From assembly GCA_001799195.1 (NCBI GenBank), contig MGSU01000025.1, positions 1 to 24,833 on the forward strand: a stretch of DNA of 24,833 bases. The letters run 5' to 3'. The notes under the pieces were generated by a model, which made no database searches, was not told the origin of the DNA, and saw only the letters and a list, made by a program, of their open reading frames with translations. The DNA comes from Deltaproteobacteria bacterium RIFOXYA12_FULL_61_11. GTDB taxonomy: Bacteria > Bdellovibrionota_F > JAHFAK01 > YA12-FULL-61-11. Shown in pieces: positions 17,555 to 24,822 of the stretch; the first letter of the stretch is position 1, and every line of letters starts with the position of its first letter. Position numbers and translations under genes: made by a program.

Positions 17555-18268
17555 TCAACGGAGTTCGGCGAGGTCGCTGGCGAGGGCTTCCTGGGCTTCT
17601 TGAAGGCGCAGTATGAATTGATCGAGGTAGGTCCTCGAGCGTGTCGAAGCGGAGGAATGCGCCTCATCGAGTTCTTTTACCAACAGGATATCCCGGACGA
17701 GTTTGGATTCGTGCCGAGCGGAGGTACGGACCCGTGCGGCTGCCATGTCTTTGACCTCTTGAAGGAGGGAAACCTTCATGACGATGGGACCCTCAAGAGA
17801 CCCGGTCAGGGTGTAGGCTGCCAGTTCATCGGTGAAGTACATGACGATCCGACCGCTTCCGTAGAGGAGCTTCGTCTTCTTTGGGAACTTGAGTGAGAAA
17901 TCGAGGCCTTCACGGTTGAGCTTGCATTTCAGGAAGAGCGGTTCACGGATCTCTGCGGCAAGGATCGACCGGGCGATGTGGACGATGGCCAGTTGGTGTT
18001 CTGCCCTTGACGCCTCGGTCTCGGACCGGAAGACGGAGGTGGTGTTGATGGTAGTGCGTTTGAGCTTGGTCCGGGTCTGCTCCAGTTGTTCGACCCGTTC
18101 TTGGAGGGTCACACCCTCTTGGATTTCGAGTAGGTTCTCGCTGTGCAAGATCTCTCGCGCGAGGGCAAGCTCTTCTTCCAGTAATTGCCCCAGCTCGTCC
18201 GTCGGTTCTTCGGCGGTGGCGGTGAGGGCGGTGAAGAGCAGCAGTAGGCTTGGAAGTAGGTAGTACAT
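17555..18268 (-). CDS. Secreted coiled-coil protein of unknown function
   Basis: A 237-residue product that I do not recognise. It starts with a clear signal peptide (MYYLLPSLLLLFTALTATAEEP, likely cleaved after ATA). A highly charged helical stretch follows (ELGQLLEEELALAREIL...TLQERVEQLEQTRTKLKR), predicted coiled coil. A middle beta-like section (LFLKCKLNREGLDFSLKFPKKTKLLYGSGRIVMYFTDELAAYTLTGSL) and a second helical tail come next. No catalytic motif is visible. The start at 18268 was chosen because the signal peptide begins there; the frame extends upstream to 18346 without family support. It lies alone, 215 bp downstream of lepB on the same strand and 177 bp upstream of the ATPase. Confidence 0.65.
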   Translation of the reverse strand: MYYLLPSLLLLFTALTATAEEPTDELGQLLEEELALAREILHSENLLEIQEGVTLQERVEQLEQTRTKLKRTTINTTSVFRSETEASRAEHQLAIVHIARSILAAEIREPLFLKCKLNREGLDFSLKFPKKTKLLYGSGRIVMYFTDELAAYTLTGSLEGPIVMKVSLLQEVKDMAAARVRTSARHESKLVRDILLVKELDEAHSSASTRSRTYLDQFILRLQEAQEALASDLAELR

Positions 18269-18483
18269 GATGAACCGTCCAGTATGGGGTACTCTCGACT
18301 GTTCCGCCGATTGCAAGACCAGTGCCGCGGGTTGACAGAATAACATTATGGTATTATTTCAATATTTTTCCTGCATCGAGGAAGGAAGGAAATCGGCGGT
18401 GCGGGATCATCGTTCTTGGTTGCAAAGGTCGCCCAGCCTGTACACCATCACCACAACTCTGGACGGAGTTGGGGATTGCAGCG

Positions 18484-19140
18484 TTATTCGACGAAACCGA
18501 ACCGTTCGAGTGCCGGGATCCAGCTTTGTTCCCGAAAGGCGAACCAACGCCAGATGAGTTCGCCCTCGACGTTCTCTTGGGGTACGAAGCCCCAGATCCG
18601 GCTGTCCGCGCTGTTGTCGCGGTTGTCGCCGAGCACGAACAGCATGTTCTCGGGGACGGTGAATTCTCTGGTGGTGTCGAGGGGAGTGGGTTGGGGCAGG
18701 TGCATGATGGCATGGTTCTTTTCGCCGAGCATTTCCTCTTCGAATACCTTGCCCTGACGTTCTTCGACCCTGTGGGTTGTGAGGATTTCCCCGTTGAGAT
18801 AGACCCGCTTGTCGCGGAGCAGGACGCGGTCCCCGGGTAGGCCGACGACCCTTTTGGTGAAGATCTGCCCTTCGTCCTGGGGATATTTGAACACGATGAT
18901 GTCGCCGCGCTCGGGCAAGGCCCAACGAACAAGGGTCATCTTGGTGAAGGGTAGCTTCAGGCGGTACGCCAGCTTGTTGGCGAAAAAGCGTTCGCCCTCG
19001 CGGATGGTCGGTTGCATCGATCCTGTAGGAACGACGTAGGAGGCGAACACGGAGCTGTGGAGGCAGAGGAGCACACCGAGGAAGACGAGATCACCTTTGA
19101 GACGGCCGCTACGGAGATAGGAGACGAGTTGTGCGTACAT
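18484..19140 (-). CDS. lepB: Signal peptidase I
   Basis: Type I signal peptidase cleaves signal peptides from exported proteins at the outer face of the inner membrane. The 218-residue product has one N-terminal anchor (about 15-37) followed by box B VPTGSMQPTI with nucleophile Ser41. Box C is RGDIIVFKYP. Box D is FTKRVVGLPGD with the general-base Lys96, and box E is VLGDNRDNSADSR. All catalytic parts are present. AGGAGGA lies about 4 nt before the ATG. It is the third gene of a leftward unit after a small XRE regulator and a small membrane protein (22-nt gap), an unusual place for a housekeeping lepB, so it may be a second, regulated signal peptidase. Confidence 0.92.
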   Translation of the reverse strand: MYAQLVSYLRSGRLKGDLVFLGVLLCLHSSVFASYVVPTGSMQPTIREGERFFANKLAYRLKLPFTKMTLVRWALPERGDIIVFKYPQDEGQIFTKRVVGLPGDRVLLRDKRVYLNGEILTTHRVEERQGKVFEEEMLGEKNHAIMHLPQPTPLDTTREFTVPENMLFVLGDNRDNSADSRIWGFVPQENVEGELIWRWFAFREQSWIPALERFGFVE

Positions 19141-19162
19141 GGTTCCTCCTGGGGCGAGAAGG

Positions 19163-19450
19163 TTACAATTGTCGCCGGTACCACCACGTACCCACGAGGT
19201 TGCCGTAGATCAGGCTGCCGGCAATGGCGACGATGCAGTAGATCGCGTCTACCCCCGGGTCGTGCAGATAATACCCGGTTGCGCCGACCAGCATGGCCAC
19301 GGAGAGATTTTGAACAACGGTGCCGGCCTTGAGCTTGATCAGATGTTCTCGTTCGTCCTGGGGCCGTCGCCGGTCCCGCCAATCGGCAAGGAGATACAAG
19401 ATGGCCGAGGCAAAGACGAACATTCTCAGAAGCAAGGTGTGCGGGGGCAT
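19163..19450 (-). CDS. Small membrane protein, DUF2178/DUF3796-like partner of XRE regulator
   Basis: A 95-residue product with three predicted membrane segments: TLLLRMFVFASAILYLLADW, a second at about 47-64, and YCIVAIAGSLIYGNLVGTWW. A basic/acidic loop (RDRRRPQDEREHLIKLKAG) follows the first segment. Such small membrane proteins frequently follow short XRE regulators; the DUF assignment here is by resemblance only. Its ATG overlaps the upstream regulator's TGA by 1 nt and the coding end of that gene supplies GGAGGA as ribosome site, so the pair is translationally coupled. Function unknown. Confidence 0.72.
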   Translation of the reverse strand: MPPHTLLLRMFVFASAILYLLADWRDRRRPQDEREHLIKLKAGTVVQNLSVAMLVGATGYYLHDPGVDAIYCIVAIAGSLIYGNLVGTWWYRRQL

Positions 19451-19656
19451 CAGTCCTCCTCCAAGAAAAAGACCTCTTCGACCCGCACGCCGAGGCGCTG
19501 GGTTATCCGCAAGACAAGCTCCACCGAGGGGACGAAGCGCTCCTTCTCGATGGAGTTGATCGTTTGGCGGGAACAGCCCACCTCGCTCGCCAACTGTTCC
19601 TGGGTCAGGTCTCCGTTGACGACGCGGGCGATCTTGAGCTTGTTTCTCAGCTTCAT
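19450..19656 (-). CDS. Small XRE-family helix-turn-helix regulator
   Basis: A 68-residue DNA-binding protein that is nothing but a helix-turn-helix domain: KLRNKLKIARVVNGDLTQEQLASEVGCSRQTINSIEKERFVPSVELVLRITQRLGVRVEEVFFLEED. This matches the compact regulator type with the RQTINSIE recognition helix and a PS.EL..RI dimer-side helix. The start at 19656 gives the usual N-terminus; an in-frame ATG at 19683 would add nine residues. An inverted repeat around a -10 box upstream suggests autoregulation. It heads a leftward unit with the membrane protein and lepB. The first part of this gene is duplicated at the window end. Confidence 0.88.
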   Translation of the reverse strand: MKLRNKLKIARVVNGDLTQEQLASEVGCSRQTINSIEKERFVPSVELVLRITQRLGVRVEEVFFLEED

Positions 19657-19667
19657 GAGCGGAAAGT
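19553..19667 (-). repeat. 115-bp direct duplication, copy 1 (inside the intact XRE gene)
   Basis: This segment, from 11 nt upstream of the XRE start codon to codon 35, recurs at 24719-24833 in the same orientation with one difference seen (A at 19573, G at 24739). Homology begins at the GAGTTGATCG boundary; the other limit is set by the window edge, so the true repeat may be longer. Confidence 0.92.
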
Positions 19668-19681
19668 AATGTATGGCGGTC

Positions 19682-19707
19682 ATTATGTCAAGTATAAAAG
19701 ACATTAT
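19682..19707. promoter_or_regulatory. Inverted repeat around a -10 box upstream of XRE gene
   Basis: ATTATGTC (19682-19689) and GACATTAT (19700-19707) are inverted with 7 of 8 positions paired and a 10-bp spacer. On the minus strand the spacer carries TATACT (19696-19691), a 5/6 match to a -10 box that would start transcription about 28 nt before the XRE ATG. An overlapping TTGACA (19691-19686) is an alternative -35 for a start near the ATG itself. Position strongly suggests an autoregulatory operator; binding is inferred. Confidence 0.45.
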
Positions 19708-19792
19708 TGAGCTTTAATTTTTCATCTCGGTTTCCTTTCCTCCTCTCTCTCGCACGATGTTGGACTTCGGGTTGCCGATTCGCCTTCTTGAA

Positions 19793-19812
19793 CGATTGCT
19801 GATCGTCAATCG
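19793..19812. repeat. Short inverted repeat upstream of transposase-like gene
   Basis: CGATTG (19793-19798) and CAATCG (19807-19812) pair perfectly with an 8-nt loop in the 216-bp gap between the divergent XRE and transposase-like genes. It could be an operator or a fragment of a REP-like hairpin. The rest of the gap is pyrimidine-rich (CTTTCCTCCTCTCTCT) without other recognisable elements. Confidence 0.25.
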
Positions 19813-19872
19813 ATAAGTATCTTTTTTCATAGACGATCATCTATGGCGCGTGGTGTGCTTCGGGATCAAGCC

Positions 19873-20634
19873 ATGAGCCCGATCACCAACACCCGCGTCC
19901 GCCGCGACCTGCAACTCCACGACGGTGCCTTGGTCCACGCCTACTGGCAGTGTACCGACCACGCCCGGCAGTACCTCCTGCGCCACCCGAAATTCAAAGA
20001 ACTCTACCTGAATATCCTGGCTGATAAGAAAAAGTACTATGGAATCAGTCTGGTTGATGTGGCACTCATGGATAACCACTTTCATTTCTTTATCCGCATT
20101 CGCACGGTCGGGGAGTTCTCTACCTTCCTGCAGAGTGTGAATACCTCGTTCGCCAAGCTGCTCAACCACGCCATCGGCAGGACCGGTTCAGTGGTGGAGT
20201 TGCGCGTCAAGGCCCAGGTGGTGGAAGAGACGGACGAGGCTGTGCTGAGGCTGCAGGTGTACCTGGCGCTGAACCGCTGGCATAGCAAGTCCAGGACACT
20301 GCCCCAAAACTACCGCTTCAGCGGCTATCATCATTACGCGGGGATCAGGAAGGACCCTCGACTCGACACCTCAGAAGCCTGGATAAGCCTGGGCGATTCC
20401 GACGAGGACCGCGCAGCGGTATATCGGGAGATGGTCGAGGCCCAGCGCCTGGAGGGAACGGGAAAAGACGACGATCTCTTGGAACCATCGAGGCATTTTT
20501 TCGGTTCCACAGAGTTCACCCTGTCCCGCACCGAACTGCTGTTGATCGCGGTTGGCGAGCACCACCGGGCGCTGCGCCAAGCCCGGAAACTGCGCCTCAC
20601 TACTTCCGACGCCGCCGCTTCGAAAAAAGACTGA
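19873..20634 (+). CDS. REP-associated tyrosine transposase-like protein (Y1/HUH)
   Basis: A 253-residue relative of RAYT/IS200-type Y1 transposases, single-strand endonucleases that use an HUH metal site and one tyrosine. The HUH site is in VALMDNHFHFFIRI (H69, H71). The catalytic tyrosine is probably Y130 in LRLQVYLALN, the position of YIHLNP in relatives. YRFSGYHHYAG matches the downstream RAYT block. The usual W of the GxxWxxR segment is missing (GSVVELRVKAQVVE) and NP is replaced by NR, so it is divergent and may be domesticated. Start 19873 has GGGA upstream and fits the family N-terminus; ATG 19843 is possible. It is the only rightward gene in the accessory region. No flanking IS ends were seen. 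Confidence 0.8.
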   Translation: MSPITNTRVRRDLQLHDGALVHAYWQCTDHARQYLLRHPKFKELYLNILADKKKYYGISLVDVALMDNHFHFFIRIRTVGEFSTFLQSVNTSFAKLLNHAIGRTGSVVELRVKAQVVEETDEAVLRLQVYLALNRWHSKSRTLPQNYRFSGYHHYAGIRKDPRLDTSEAWISLGDSDEDRAAVYREMVEAQRLEGTGKDDDLLEPSRHFFGSTEFTLSRTELLLIAVGEHHRALRQARKLRLTTSDAAASKKD

Positions 20635-20792
20635 GCCGATGTTTTGGCCGTCTTACGAGCGCCGCGCGAAGAGCGCCGAGGTGCGCCCGCGGTTTGGATC
20701 GACACGAGAACCAGCCGTAAACATACTCTTTGGGCAGCAAGTGGGTTCCAGGCTCACGATGCCCAACATGGCAGTTCGACGACCCGAAGTCC

Positions 20793-20873
20793 TACGTGGG
20801 GCGGTGCTCTACGTGGGGCGGTGCTCACGTGGGGCGGTGCTCTACGTGGGGCGGTGCTCGTGGGGAGGTGCTA
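20793..20873. repeat. G-rich 17-bp tandem repeat, about five copies
   Basis: The unit TACGTGGGGCGGTGCTC occurs at 20793-20809, 20810-20826, 20827-20842 (lacking the first T) and 20843-20859. A degenerate partial copy follows at 20860-20873. It lies between the 3' ends of the transposase-like gene and the DUF3142 gene, and the last copy runs into the DUF3142 stop codon. Units abut directly without spacers, so this is not CRISPR, and the unit is not palindromic as REP sequences are. The remaining 20635-20792 holds nothing I recognise. Confidence 0.9.
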
Positions 20874-21593
20874 TTTCCGATTCATCAAAAATACGACGTA
20901 CCCACGGAACCAGGGGTTCCTGAGAAGTTCGGCGGGTTCGGTCCACTCGCCATGCTGGATCAGGCCAATCTTGTAAGGGCAGGTCAACCGCTTGAGTCCG
21001 GCGAGATAGCTCCGGTAGTTGGGGATCGTCGCGCTGCCCTGGTAGGTCTGAACGACCACCTCGTCGACCACCGTGGCCAGCTCGGCCAAGGCTTGAACCT
21101 CGCCATGGTTGCTCCAATCGAGCAAGCCGGTGATGCTCAGACGGTATGATCGCGGCACCTGCGCCCGTAGACGGCGAAGAAATTCGACGTAGGCCGGAAG
21201 GAGGCGCGTGCTCACGTCGTGATCGACCTGAAAACCAACCACCTCGTTGCCCGCCATGCGCCAGATACCGAGGCGTCTGACGATGCCCGTGGCTATCTCG
21301 GGGGACCACTCGAGGGTTTCGGTCCGATAGACCAGCCACACCTTGCACTCGCCCATATGGCGCACCGCCGGGCCCTGGGTCTCGACCACCGTCCGTATTC
21401 CTCGTGCTCGTCGCTCCTGGTGCACGTAGCCCTGCAACACATAGAGGTGTTCGGCTCTGCGCAGAGCGGGTTGAGGCTCGACGCCGCCCCACAGCCAGAA
21501 CGAGGTATGGGCCTCGGCATCGACCACTGTCGCGTAACATGGCAACAACGGGAACATCGCAGAAAGCAGCAAGACGGTAAGACTAAGCTGCAT
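20871..21593 (-). CDS. DUF3142 family secreted protein
   Basis: A 240-residue product with a signal peptide (QLSLTVLLLSAMFPLLPCYA). It has the DUF3142 pattern: HTSFWLWGGVEPQPALRRAEHLYVLQG, then VVGFQVDHDVSTRLLPAYVEFLRRLRAQVPRSYRLSITGLLDW, VVDEVVVQTYQGSATIPNYRSYLAGL and PYKIGLIQHGEW. This resembles a TIM-barrel glycoside-hydrolase-like fold with strand-end Asp/Glu residues, but no activity is known. Start 21593 was chosen for the signal peptide. A GGTGAG containing the upstream gene's stop lies before it, and only 5 nt separate the two genes, so they form a coupled pair. Its stop codon lies in the last copy of the tandem repeat. Confidence 0.83.
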   Translation of the reverse strand: MQLSLTVLLLSAMFPLLPCYATVVDAEAHTSFWLWGGVEPQPALRRAEHLYVLQGYVHQERRARGIRTVVETQGPAVRHMGECKVWLVYRTETLEWSPEIATGIVRRLGIWRMAGNEVVGFQVDHDVSTRLLPAYVEFLRRLRAQVPRSYRLSITGLLDWSNHGEVQALAELATVVDEVVVQTYQGSATIPNYRSYLAGLKRLTCPYKIGLIQHGEWTEPAELLRNPWFRGYVVFLMNRK

Positions 21594-21598
21594 CGATC

Positions 21599-23836
21599 TC
21601 ACCAGTAGTAGGGCAGGCTCTTCGCCCATACCGTCCGGCCGTGCTCTGTCTTCAAGGCCGTGAACCAGGCCTTGCGCACTGCTCTGGGAACGTCTCGATC
21701 GCCGCAGTGATTGATACCTGCCGGAGCATAACATTTGACCAATCGATGGAGGGCATAGGCCTGCAGGTCGGGTGGCGCGTCGCTCCTCGCCAAGACTGCC
21801 TTGTAGGCTTCACCGCGACTGAAGACCTTGCCCGGTATCGGATCGGGCCCGACGCCTAATCTGGGCACGGGCGCGCTTGACGGGCGACGCTTGTCTTCAA
21901 TTCCCCATGGTTCGAACCAGATGACGTCGTGTTCCCGTTCGTTGAAGAGCACGAAATCGCCCAGACACAGCAAACCATAGGGATTCTGGGGGTCGGCGGC
22001 GAGGATTGTGGCAATTTTCACAATAGATGGGCAGCGCAGACCATCTTTGAGGTCTTCCCCGCTCCAGGAGAAGAGCGTAACGTCCGGCGAACGGTCGCCG
22101 CACCACTTGTTTGGTGAACGTTCAGGAGGGGCGGGTAAGGTCCCGAGCAGGGCATGATCGCGCACGAAGGCCTTGTACTTGCCCTTGATCAAGTGGCCGT
22201 ACAATAACAAGAAGACCGCACGGTGTCGTTCCTGGACCGAGCTGTGCTGTGTAATCGCGATTTTGCGCAGGAGCGGGGCGGTAACTTCGAAATGGAGAAG
22301 CGCATTGCGGAGATACGGATCGACGATCGGAGAGCCGGCATCGAAGGCCTTGCCGACCTCGCCGCTCTGCTTGTAGTTCAGCGCCAAGGCCAATTGAAGG
22401 GTTTCCGATTGCAGGAGTTGAGACGATGCCTCCTTGAGAAGTTTTTCCCAGTATCTACGGGCAGCTCGGTGTTCACCGGTCGCCTCGAGGGCCAGACCGC
22501 GAAGGACGCGGCTGCTGAACGCGGTGTACCCTGTACTCCTCTGCTCGTTGCGGTTCAGCACGGTGAGGGTTTGCCCGGGGGCTCGGCGGATGAAGTAGTG
22601 GTGTGCGGCGAGCAGGTACTCGAACACTTCCTCGTGCCCGATGAAGGCCGGGCGCTGCGCTTGCAGCTCGTTTAAGCTCAATGCGTTATCGCTGTGGCGT
22701 CGCATCCGGTACAGATCGTTACATGCCAACGGGAGCCAAAACCTGAGCAGGGCGGCTTGGGCGTGCGTCGGCAGGGTGATCGGCACCTCCTCCGCGAACC
22801 TCGACACGGTAAGATTGCTCTGGGCTGAATCGAGATGCTCGAACTGCCACCGATACTCCTCGATCAAGGCCGGGTAATCTTCGGCCAGACTGTAGCAACA
22901 GCGAAAGAACCCCCGGGCGGAGGCGGCATAGCGGCCTGACGGATACCGTTGCAGATAGCCCCGGATCGCCTGCACCGCTTCGCCGAGCAGGGTTGTATCA
23001 ATCGAGGCTTTTGTCCATAGAGTATAGGAACTTCCATCGTTATTCTGTTGAATACGATTCCCTGACCATTCGGCGTGAAGCAACGCCGTGCGGCTGATCA
23101 TGTAGTGGGCCGTTTCCCGGACCCAAGGCTGCTCGCACTCTTGTAGGGCAGTGAACAGGGCCTTCGCTTCGGAATAACGCTCGGTGTAAAAGGCGAAGAC
23201 CGCCTGAAGGTAAGCGAGGAAATGGGTGCCTGCCGGGGAAGCGATGCGGCGGACGAAGGTCTTGTCGAGAATCTCAGAGGTAGATTCGCCGCGCTCGTGC
23301 AGAGTGAACAGGGTTTGCCAGAGATCTCGTCGCGTACGAATCAGCAGATCTCGTTCTTCGACCGGCACCTCCACGGCCGCCTCGAGTGCCTTCTCGAACG
23401 CGACCTGCCCGGTGTCGAGGGTGATCCAGGGCGTGCCCTCGGCCGATTCGTAACTCGGAGGATACTGCCCTCCTTCATCATCATCGGTGTCCAGACTGCG
23501 AAAATACTGCTTGAGGAAAACCCGGGCATGGAATGGTACTTGTCCGTACTGATACTCTTCCCACTCCCAAGGGTTATTGACCCAACCATCCAATTCGTCT
23601 GGCTGTATCTCGAGCTTGGCCAAGCCCTCGTCGAGCAGAAGCAAGCGCAGGTTGACCCCGGTATCGTTGTATGGCGAGAGGTACGGAACATTGCTGCAAC
23701 TGTTGACCGCGTGCTGTTCCACCGACCAAGTCGGGTGACAATAGCAATAGCTGTAGGCCGGAGGGCACCCACAGGCCCGGGCCGAAGCGGCGAAAAACCC
23801 GGTCGCGATCACCACGAGCATGAAAAGGCAACCCAT
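21599..23836 (-). CDS. Large secreted Cys-rich, TPR-like protein paired with DUF3142
   Basis: A 745-residue product I cannot name. From ATG 23836 it has a signal peptide (MGCLFMLVVIATGFFAASARA, an ARA-like cleavage site). The mature protein opens directly with a Cys-rich CxC-x6-CxC motif (CGCPPAYSYCYC) and one more Cys soon after. The rest is mostly helical with TPR-like stretches: LQAVFAFYTERYSEAKALFTALQECEQPWVRETAHYMISRTALLHAEW, AVQAIRGYLQRYPSGRYAASARGFFRC and RVLRGLALEATGEHRAARRYWEKLLKEA. No enzyme motif is visible. The frame is open to 24025 but the extra residues look random. It precedes DUF3142 by 5 nt; the 235 bp upstream hold only a weak TTGACA near 23993-23998. Confidence 0.75.
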   Translation of the reverse strand: MGCLFMLVVIATGFFAASARACGCPPAYSYCYCHPTWSVEQHAVNSCSNVPYLSPYNDTGVNLRLLLLDEGLAKLEIQPDELDGWVNNPWEWEEYQYGQVPFHARVFLKQYFRSLDTDDDEGGQYPPSYESAEGTPWITLDTGQVAFEKALEAAVEVPVEERDLLIRTRRDLWQTLFTLHERGESTSEILDKTFVRRIASPAGTHFLAYLQAVFAFYTERYSEAKALFTALQECEQPWVRETAHYMISRTALLHAEWSGNRIQQNNDGSSYTLWTKASIDTTLLGEAVQAIRGYLQRYPSGRYAASARGFFRCCYSLAEDYPALIEEYRWQFEHLDSAQSNLTVSRFAEEVPITLPTHAQAALLRFWLPLACNDLYRMRRHSDNALSLNELQAQRPAFIGHEEVFEYLLAAHHYFIRRAPGQTLTVLNRNEQRSTGYTAFSSRVLRGLALEATGEHRAARRYWEKLLKEASSQLLQSETLQLALALNYKQSGEVGKAFDAGSPIVDPYLRNALLHFEVTAPLLRKIAITQHSSVQERHRAVFLLLYGHLIKGKYKAFVRDHALLGTLPAPPERSPNKWCGDRSPDVTLFSWSGEDLKDGLRCPSIVKIATILAADPQNPYGLLCLGDFVLFNEREHDVIWFEPWGIEDKRRPSSAPVPRLGVGPDPIPGKVFSRGEAYKAVLARSDAPPDLQAYALHRLVKCYAPAGINHCGDRDVPRAVRKAWFTALKTEHGRTVWAKSLPYYW

Positions 23837-24071
23837 CTTCGCTGTTCTTCCTCGATCGATTTCCCCCGAGATCGTTCGCACATTCCCGCCTCGCCGGCAT
23901 CGCAGGAAGGATGGCGGATCTCTCCTGTCTCGGGTGTTACTCACCTGGGTATTTCGGCCATGCTGGTCGATCGAAGCTGGGTTGTCAAACTGTGGGCGTG
24001 AACAAGGTAACGGTAGACTGCTCAACGTGGTTGTTATATGTGGTTCGCCGCAATGAGTTGGCGTTGGTCAG

Positions 24072-24677
24072 TTAGGGGAGTGCTGGCGCGGCGCAGCGAA
24101 AACCATCGTCATCGTTACGATCGGTCGGGGTATCTTCGGACCGAGCAATCACCGAGAGAGAATTGGGATAATTGTAGTTTGAACGATAGCTCCCACCCCG
24201 GAGTACACGCGCCGTCCCAGAGACTGGACCGGTAGGATAGGTCTCGGGGAAAATCGGGAAGTACTCGAAATACCAATCGAAGACCCATTCTCCGACGTAC
24301 CCGGCAAGGTTGTAGAGACCAAAGGGCGAGATACCGTTGGGGAAGGCATTGACCGGAGCGGTCTCCGGATACTCGTCGTAACAGTAGTACTGGTTGCAGT
24401 TGGCGAGGTCCGGATTGTCGTAAGAGGGGTACAACTCACCCCATGGCCAGGTTTGAAGTTCGTCTCCCCGAGCCGCATACTGCCATTGGGCTTCGGTCGG
24501 CAGTTCTCCGTTCAACCACAAACAATAGGTCCGAGCCTGTTCCCACTCCACGCAGTTGATGGGGTGGTTGTGCAGGCCGGCGACCCCATCGGTGCAGGTG
24601 CCCCCACTGTCGGGGTGAATGCCTGTTCCGGGCAGGGTGCAGAGAAGCTCAGATCGGAGCTGACCTCGACCCAGCAA
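24072..24677 (-). CDS. SUMF1/formylglycine-generating-enzyme-fold protein, 5'-truncated
   Basis: The frame encodes the C-terminal two-thirds of a SUMF1-fold domain: HPINCVEWEQARTYCLWLNGELPTEAQWQYAARG, then SPFGLYNLAGYVGEWVFDWY, RVLRGGSY and RNDDDGFRCA. True formylglycine-generating enzymes need a Cys in the segment before the final arginines; here it reads YPNSLSVIARSED, so sulfatase-activating chemistry is not expected. The N-terminal part (usual MG...E.P.H.V....F.......VT...Y) is absent. The only start in frame is a TTG at 24677, an in-frame stop lies at 24699-24701, and about 20 bp further begins DNA duplicated from the XRE gene. Most likely a remnant produced by rearrangement, but a fused or short protein cannot be excluded. 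Its stop is TAA; 235 bp follow before the next gene. Confidence 0.7.
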   Translation of the reverse strand: MLGRGQLRSELLCTLPGTGIHPDSGGTCTDGVAGLHNHPINCVEWEQARTYCLWLNGELPTEAQWQYAARGDELQTWPWGELYPSYDNPDLANCNQYYCYDEYPETAPVNAFPNGISPFGLYNLAGYVGEWVFDWYFEYFPIFPETYPTGPVSGTARVLRGGSYRSNYNYPNSLSVIARSEDTPTDRNDDDGFRCAAPALP

Positions 24678-24711
24678 CTCGCGTCTGCTGCAGGTGGATC
24701 AGAGAGTTCGT

Positions 24712-24822
24712 TCAGGCAGAGTTGATCGTTTGGCGGGAGCAGCCCACCTCGCTCGCCAACTGTTCCTGGGTCAGGTCTCCGTTGACGACGCGGGCGATCT
24801 TGAGCTTGTTTCTCAGCTTCAT
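24712..24822 (-). pseudogene. Truncated copy of the XRE regulator gene
   Basis: Starting at ATG 24822 the sequence encodes the same first 35 residues as the intact regulator at 19450-19656 (MKLRNKLKIA through QTINS). It then changes to Ala and a TGA at the junction with the SUMF1 remnant. The recognition helix is cut and the dimer-side half is lost, so a functional regulator is unlikely. The upstream promoter region lies beyond the window edge. Confidence 0.85.

Noticed and set aside
18332-18360. Plus-strand promoter with a perfect TTGACA
   Set aside because: The -10 is poor (TATTTC after 17 bp), and no plus-strand gene follows before the antisense of lepB. The AT-rich patch more likely belongs to the leftward unknown gene, for which CATAAT (plus 18345-18350) exists but without a good -35.
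20793-20873. CRISPR array
   Set aside because: Units are only 17 bp and abut without spacers, and no cas gene is present.
20793-20873. G-quadruplex cluster
   Set aside because: GGGG runs recur, but the 12-13-nt loops between them are too long for a confident quadruplex.
23837-24071. Riboswitch or other RNA leader upstream of the large secreted protein
   Set aside because: No match to a riboswitch core I know; only a weak TTGACA with a poor -10 on the minus strand.
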